Of a DNA stretch of 40,860 bases, positions 39,022 to 40,860 are shown piece after piece. Made by a program: the position numbers and the translations under genes. How positions within the stretch are numbered: the stretch's first letter is position 1; every line of letters starts with the position of its first letter. The DNA comes from an uncultured Prevotellaceae bacterium (GTDB lineage Bacteria > Bacteroidota > Bacteroidia > Bacteroidales > Muribaculaceae), in assembly GCA_946410125.1 (NCBI GenBank), contig CAMJZF010000008.1, positions 1 to 40,860 on the forward strand, written 5' to 3'. The notes beneath the pieces were generated by a model that saw only the letters and a program-made list of their open reading frames with translations, did not search any database and was not told the DNA's origin.

Positions 39022-40017
39022 TTAAGGCACTGCAATCTTGTCAAGAATGTTGCTTATTATCTCATCGGCGCCAATGTTGTTAGCTTCGGCCTCATAGCTC
39101 AGACCCATGCGGTGGCGCATCACGTCGTGGCAAACGGCACGCACGTCCTCGGGAATCACATAGCCGCGGCCACGCAAGAAGGCGTAGGCGCGAGCAGCTA
39201 ATGCCATGCTGATTGAGGCACGTGGTGAGGAACCGAATGAGATGATGCTCTTGAGGTCGTTCAGGCCATAGTCCTCGGGGAAACGGGTGGCAAATACTAT
39301 ATCGACGATGTAGCGTTCTATCTTCTCGTCGATATAGATTTTCTTCACTACGTCTCTCACGTCAACAATGTCGGCGGGGGTGACAAGTGGCGTAACCTTG
39401 GGCTGTTGCGAACCAATGTTCATCCTGATGATTTCCTTCTCTTCCTGGCGGTTGGGGTAGCCTATCACCACTTTCATCAGGAAACGGTCGACCTGAGCCT
39501 CAGGAAGAGGGTAGGTACCTTCCTGCTCGATAGGGTTCTGAGTTGCCATCACCAGGAAGGGCTCGTCGAGCTGGAATGTATTGTCGCCAATAGTGACTTG
39601 GCGCTCCTGCATGGCCTCAAGCAAGGCACTCTGCACCTTGGCTGGGGCACGGTTTATCTCGTCGGCGAGGACAAAGTTGGCAAACACAGGGCCGCGCTTT
39701 ACCTCAAACTTCTCTTTTTGAATGCTGTAGACCATGGTGCCTATCACGTCGGCAGGCAACAGGTCGGGGGTAAACTGGATGCGGCTGTATTTTGCGTCAA
39801 TCAGCTGCGACAGAGTCTTGATGGCAAGTGTCTTGGCAAGGCCGGGAACGCCTTCAAGAAGCACGTGCCCATTGGCAAGCAAGGCTATCAGCAATGAGTC
39901 TACCAGATGCTTTTGACCCACGATGGTCTGGTTCATGCCTTGCGTGATAGTGTTCACAAAGCTGCTCTTGCTGGCAATGATGTCATTCAACTCACGAATG
40001 TTTATTGTTTCATTCAT
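39022..40017 (-). CDS. MoxR-type AAA+ ATPase, first gene of the bat operon
   Basis: 331 residues. Walker A GVPGLAKT (56-63), Walker B with ADEINRAP, sensor region VMATQNPIEQEGTYPLPEAQVDRFLMKV, and C-terminal ASISMALAARAYAFLRGRGYVIPEDVRAV, all typical of MoxR (RavA/MoxR clade). These ATPases act as chaperone-like remodelers for VWA proteins, here presumably the Bat proteins. The usual MoxR helix-2 insert and lid are complete. It has its own promoter 40 bases upstream. Confidence 0.94.
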   Translation of the reverse strand: MNETINIRELNDIIASKSSFVNTITQGMNQTIVGQKHLVDSLLIALLANGHVLLEGVPGLAKTLAIKTLSQLIDAKYSRIQFTPDLLPADVIGTMVYSIQKEKFEVKRGPVFANFVLADEINRAPAKVQSALLEAMQERQVTIGDNTFQLDEPFLVMATQNPIEQEGTYPLPEAQVDRFLMKVVIGYPNRQEEKEIIRMNIGSQQPKVTPLVTPADIVDVRDVVKKIYIDEKIERYIVDIVFATRFPEDYGLNDLKSIISFGSSPRASISMALAARAYAFLRGRGYVIPEDVRAVCHDVMRHRMGLSYEAEANNIGADEIISNILDKIAVP

Positions 40018-40055
40018 AATTTAGTCTGTTTTGAATTGGTTGGTTTTTCTATTTG

Positions 40056-40063
40056 CAAAATTA
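40056..40063 (-). promoter_or_regulatory. promoter -7 element of the moxR-bat operon
   Basis: The minus strand reads TAATTTTGCA, matching TAnnTTTG, about 38 bases before the moxR-like ATG. A TTTG lies 23 bases further upstream (40087-40090), slightly too far. It probably drives moxR through the bat genes. Confidence 0.6.
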
Positions 40064-40156
40064 TCATATTGAATAATAACAGAGAACAAATTGCACGTTA
40101 ATTAATAATATTTTTGAGTTATAAATGTTAATTTTTTTGCTCATTTAACAATTGGT

Positions 40157-40184
40157 AATTCACACTTCACATTTCACAACACCG
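40157..40184. repeat. 7-bp-period intergenic repeat upstream of moxR
   Basis: AATTCAC, ACTTCAC, ATTTCAC and a diverged AACACCG stand in tandem. The AATTCAC unit matches one in the recR array. It lies in a 290-base gene-free stretch (40018-40306) that otherwise holds the moxR promoter and a GA-rich run at about 40190-40230. Confidence 0.7.
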
Positions 40185-40306
40185 TCAGGTGAGAGAGGTG
40201 AGCGCGAGTGGAGAGCGAGAGGGGCGTGTGTGTTTTTAATGTTGTTTTTGATGGCGTGAATGTATAATTTCGTATTGGTTATTCATTGCTTAAAATATTT
40301 TTACTT

Positions 40307-40744
40307 ATGGAGATAAAAGAAAAAACTCAGGGTTCAGTATTGCTGAATCGCAAGATGCTGAATTGGGAGCACTTTGCGCAGCCAGGTTGCTTGACAGTGC
40401 TTGTAGCGTTGCTGCTCACCGAGCCAATAGTCTGCAAGATGCTGATAAGCCTTGTCAAGAGCGGTGAGATAGAACTCAGTAAATTAAAAAACTTTTTTTG
40501 TATAATACGGGTCTGCAAAAACGGTGATTATCAGATGCTTGAGATGTCGATAGCTAAAAAAGATTTAGCATTGAGTTTAGCAGAACAATATATAGTTGAG
40601 AGTAATAAATATAATAATATATATAATCTCAACAACATAATTGTTCTGCTAAAAACAGTCGCGGTGAAGAAGAAATCTTGCGTAAATATTTTAAGCAATA
40701 CTACTCTGAACCCGTTTTTTACATCACAAGAACCGCCCCCTTAG
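40307..40744 (+). CDS. doubtful ORF, possibly an internally deleted wHTH replication-type protein
   Basis: An open frame of 145 residues from ATG at 40307 (a start at 40286 is also possible). The first part (GSVLLNRKMLNWEHFAQPGC) resembles the N-terminus of Bacteroidales winged-helix replication-type proteins ('..LYRKML.WEWY....'), and SLVKSGEIELSKLKNFFCII with VCKNGDYQ resembles their wing and following strand. The stretch between, which should hold the recognition helices, is almost absent. The C-terminal half is low-complexity and is crossed by the inverted repeat at 40576-40653. It may be a decayed gene. The family match is from memory and needs a profile search. Confidence 0.35.
   Translation: MEIKEKTQGSVLLNRKMLNWEHFAQPGCLTVLVALLLTEPIVCKMLISLVKSGEIELSKLKNFFCIIRVCKNGDYQMLEMSIAKKDLALSLAEQYIVESNKYNNIYNLNNIIVLLKTVAVKKKSCVNILSNTTLNPFFTSQEPPP
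40576..40653. repeat. long interrupted inverted repeat inside the doubtful ORF
   Basis: TTTAGCAGAACAAT (40576-40589) is perfectly complementary to ATTGTTCTGCTAAA (40640-40653). A second pair, GTTGAGA (40595-40601) and TCTCAAC (40627-40633), continues the stem inside, leaving an AT-rich loop of about 25 bases. Total span is 78 bases. It could be a small insertion, an attenuator or a protein-binding site. Confidence 0.8.
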
Positions 40745-40765
40745 ATGTAAATGATAATTTTTGGT

Positions 40766-40807
40766 GCGATTTCAGGTTCTTTTGAAATCTTTCAAAAAGC
40801 GAAATCG
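40766..40807. repeat. nested inverted repeats near the window end
   Basis: Outer arms CGATTTC (40767-40773) and GAAATCG (40801-40807) enclose an inner stem TTTTGAA (40780-40786) and TTCAAAA (40791-40797) with loop ATCT. The sequence GCGAAAT occurs again at about 40827. No T-run follows, so it looks more like an operator than a terminator. The rest, to 40860, holds no gene that I can see. Confidence 0.5.
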
Positions 40808-40860
40808 TGAATTCTAATAGCAAGTGCGAAATTAGTCAAAATTATTGATATTTTTGAAGA

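Overview
The window is a stretch of chromosome from an anaerobic gut-type Bacteroidales bacterium, most like Muribaculaceae or Prevotellaceae. Three things point there. The promoters follow the Bacteroidetes TTTG / TAnnTTTG pattern and clear Shine-Dalgarno sites are mostly absent. The gene content is typical of the order: a Bat aerotolerance operon, DUF5683, PCMD and calycin-like surface proteins, and sorting-type C-termini. Several housekeeping proteins also have the Bacteroidales form. I recognised no rRNA, tRNA, CRISPR array, transposase or prophage.

Layout. 1-192 is the tail of an OmpH/Skp chaperone gene, closed by a strong hairpin. 275-8340 (minus) holds a LysM lytic transglycosylase (mltD), a DUF5683 membrane protein, parB, a 1.4 kb repeat-filled gap, parA, and a two-gene ABC transporter (FtsX-like permease and ATPase). 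8598-10959 (plus) carries udk and lptB, which overlap by ATGA, and a small secreted protein. 11006-18016 mixes both strands: a short aspartate kinase with no ACT domain and a small partner, YqgE, a GNAT acetyltransferase, type II pantothenate kinase with an A1S_2505-like protein, a B12-type radical SAM enzyme paired with a GT2 glycosyltransferase, a 48-residue protein, and recR. 18213-21627 carries a membrane metallophosphoesterase and tex.

21696-29240 (plus) is the accessory part, a run of five envelope or secreted proteins. They are a large repeat/sorting-domain protein, a PCMD lipoprotein, a small outer-membrane beta-barrel, a calycin-like protein with a dockerin motif, and a calycin-PCMD-sorting-domain fusion. 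They look like a surface binding module, but the ligand cannot be read from sequence. 29373-30341 is a D-2-hydroxyacid dehydrogenase.

30439-40017 (minus) is the Bat operon with flanking genes: MoxR ATPase, DUF58 protein, a membrane accessory protein, BatA, a BatB-BatC fusion, a BatD-BatE fusion, then a PAP2 phosphatase and a small DNA-binding protein. After 40.1 kb the sequence is AT-rich, with one doubtful and possibly decayed ORF crossed by a long inverted repeat.

The most unusual features are the hypervariable repeat block between parA and parB, 7-bp-period repeats in at least five intergenic gaps, the double fusion in the bat operon, the calycin/PCMD surface locus, the ACT-less aspartate kinase, and the recR and yqgE promoters that lie almost on their start codons.
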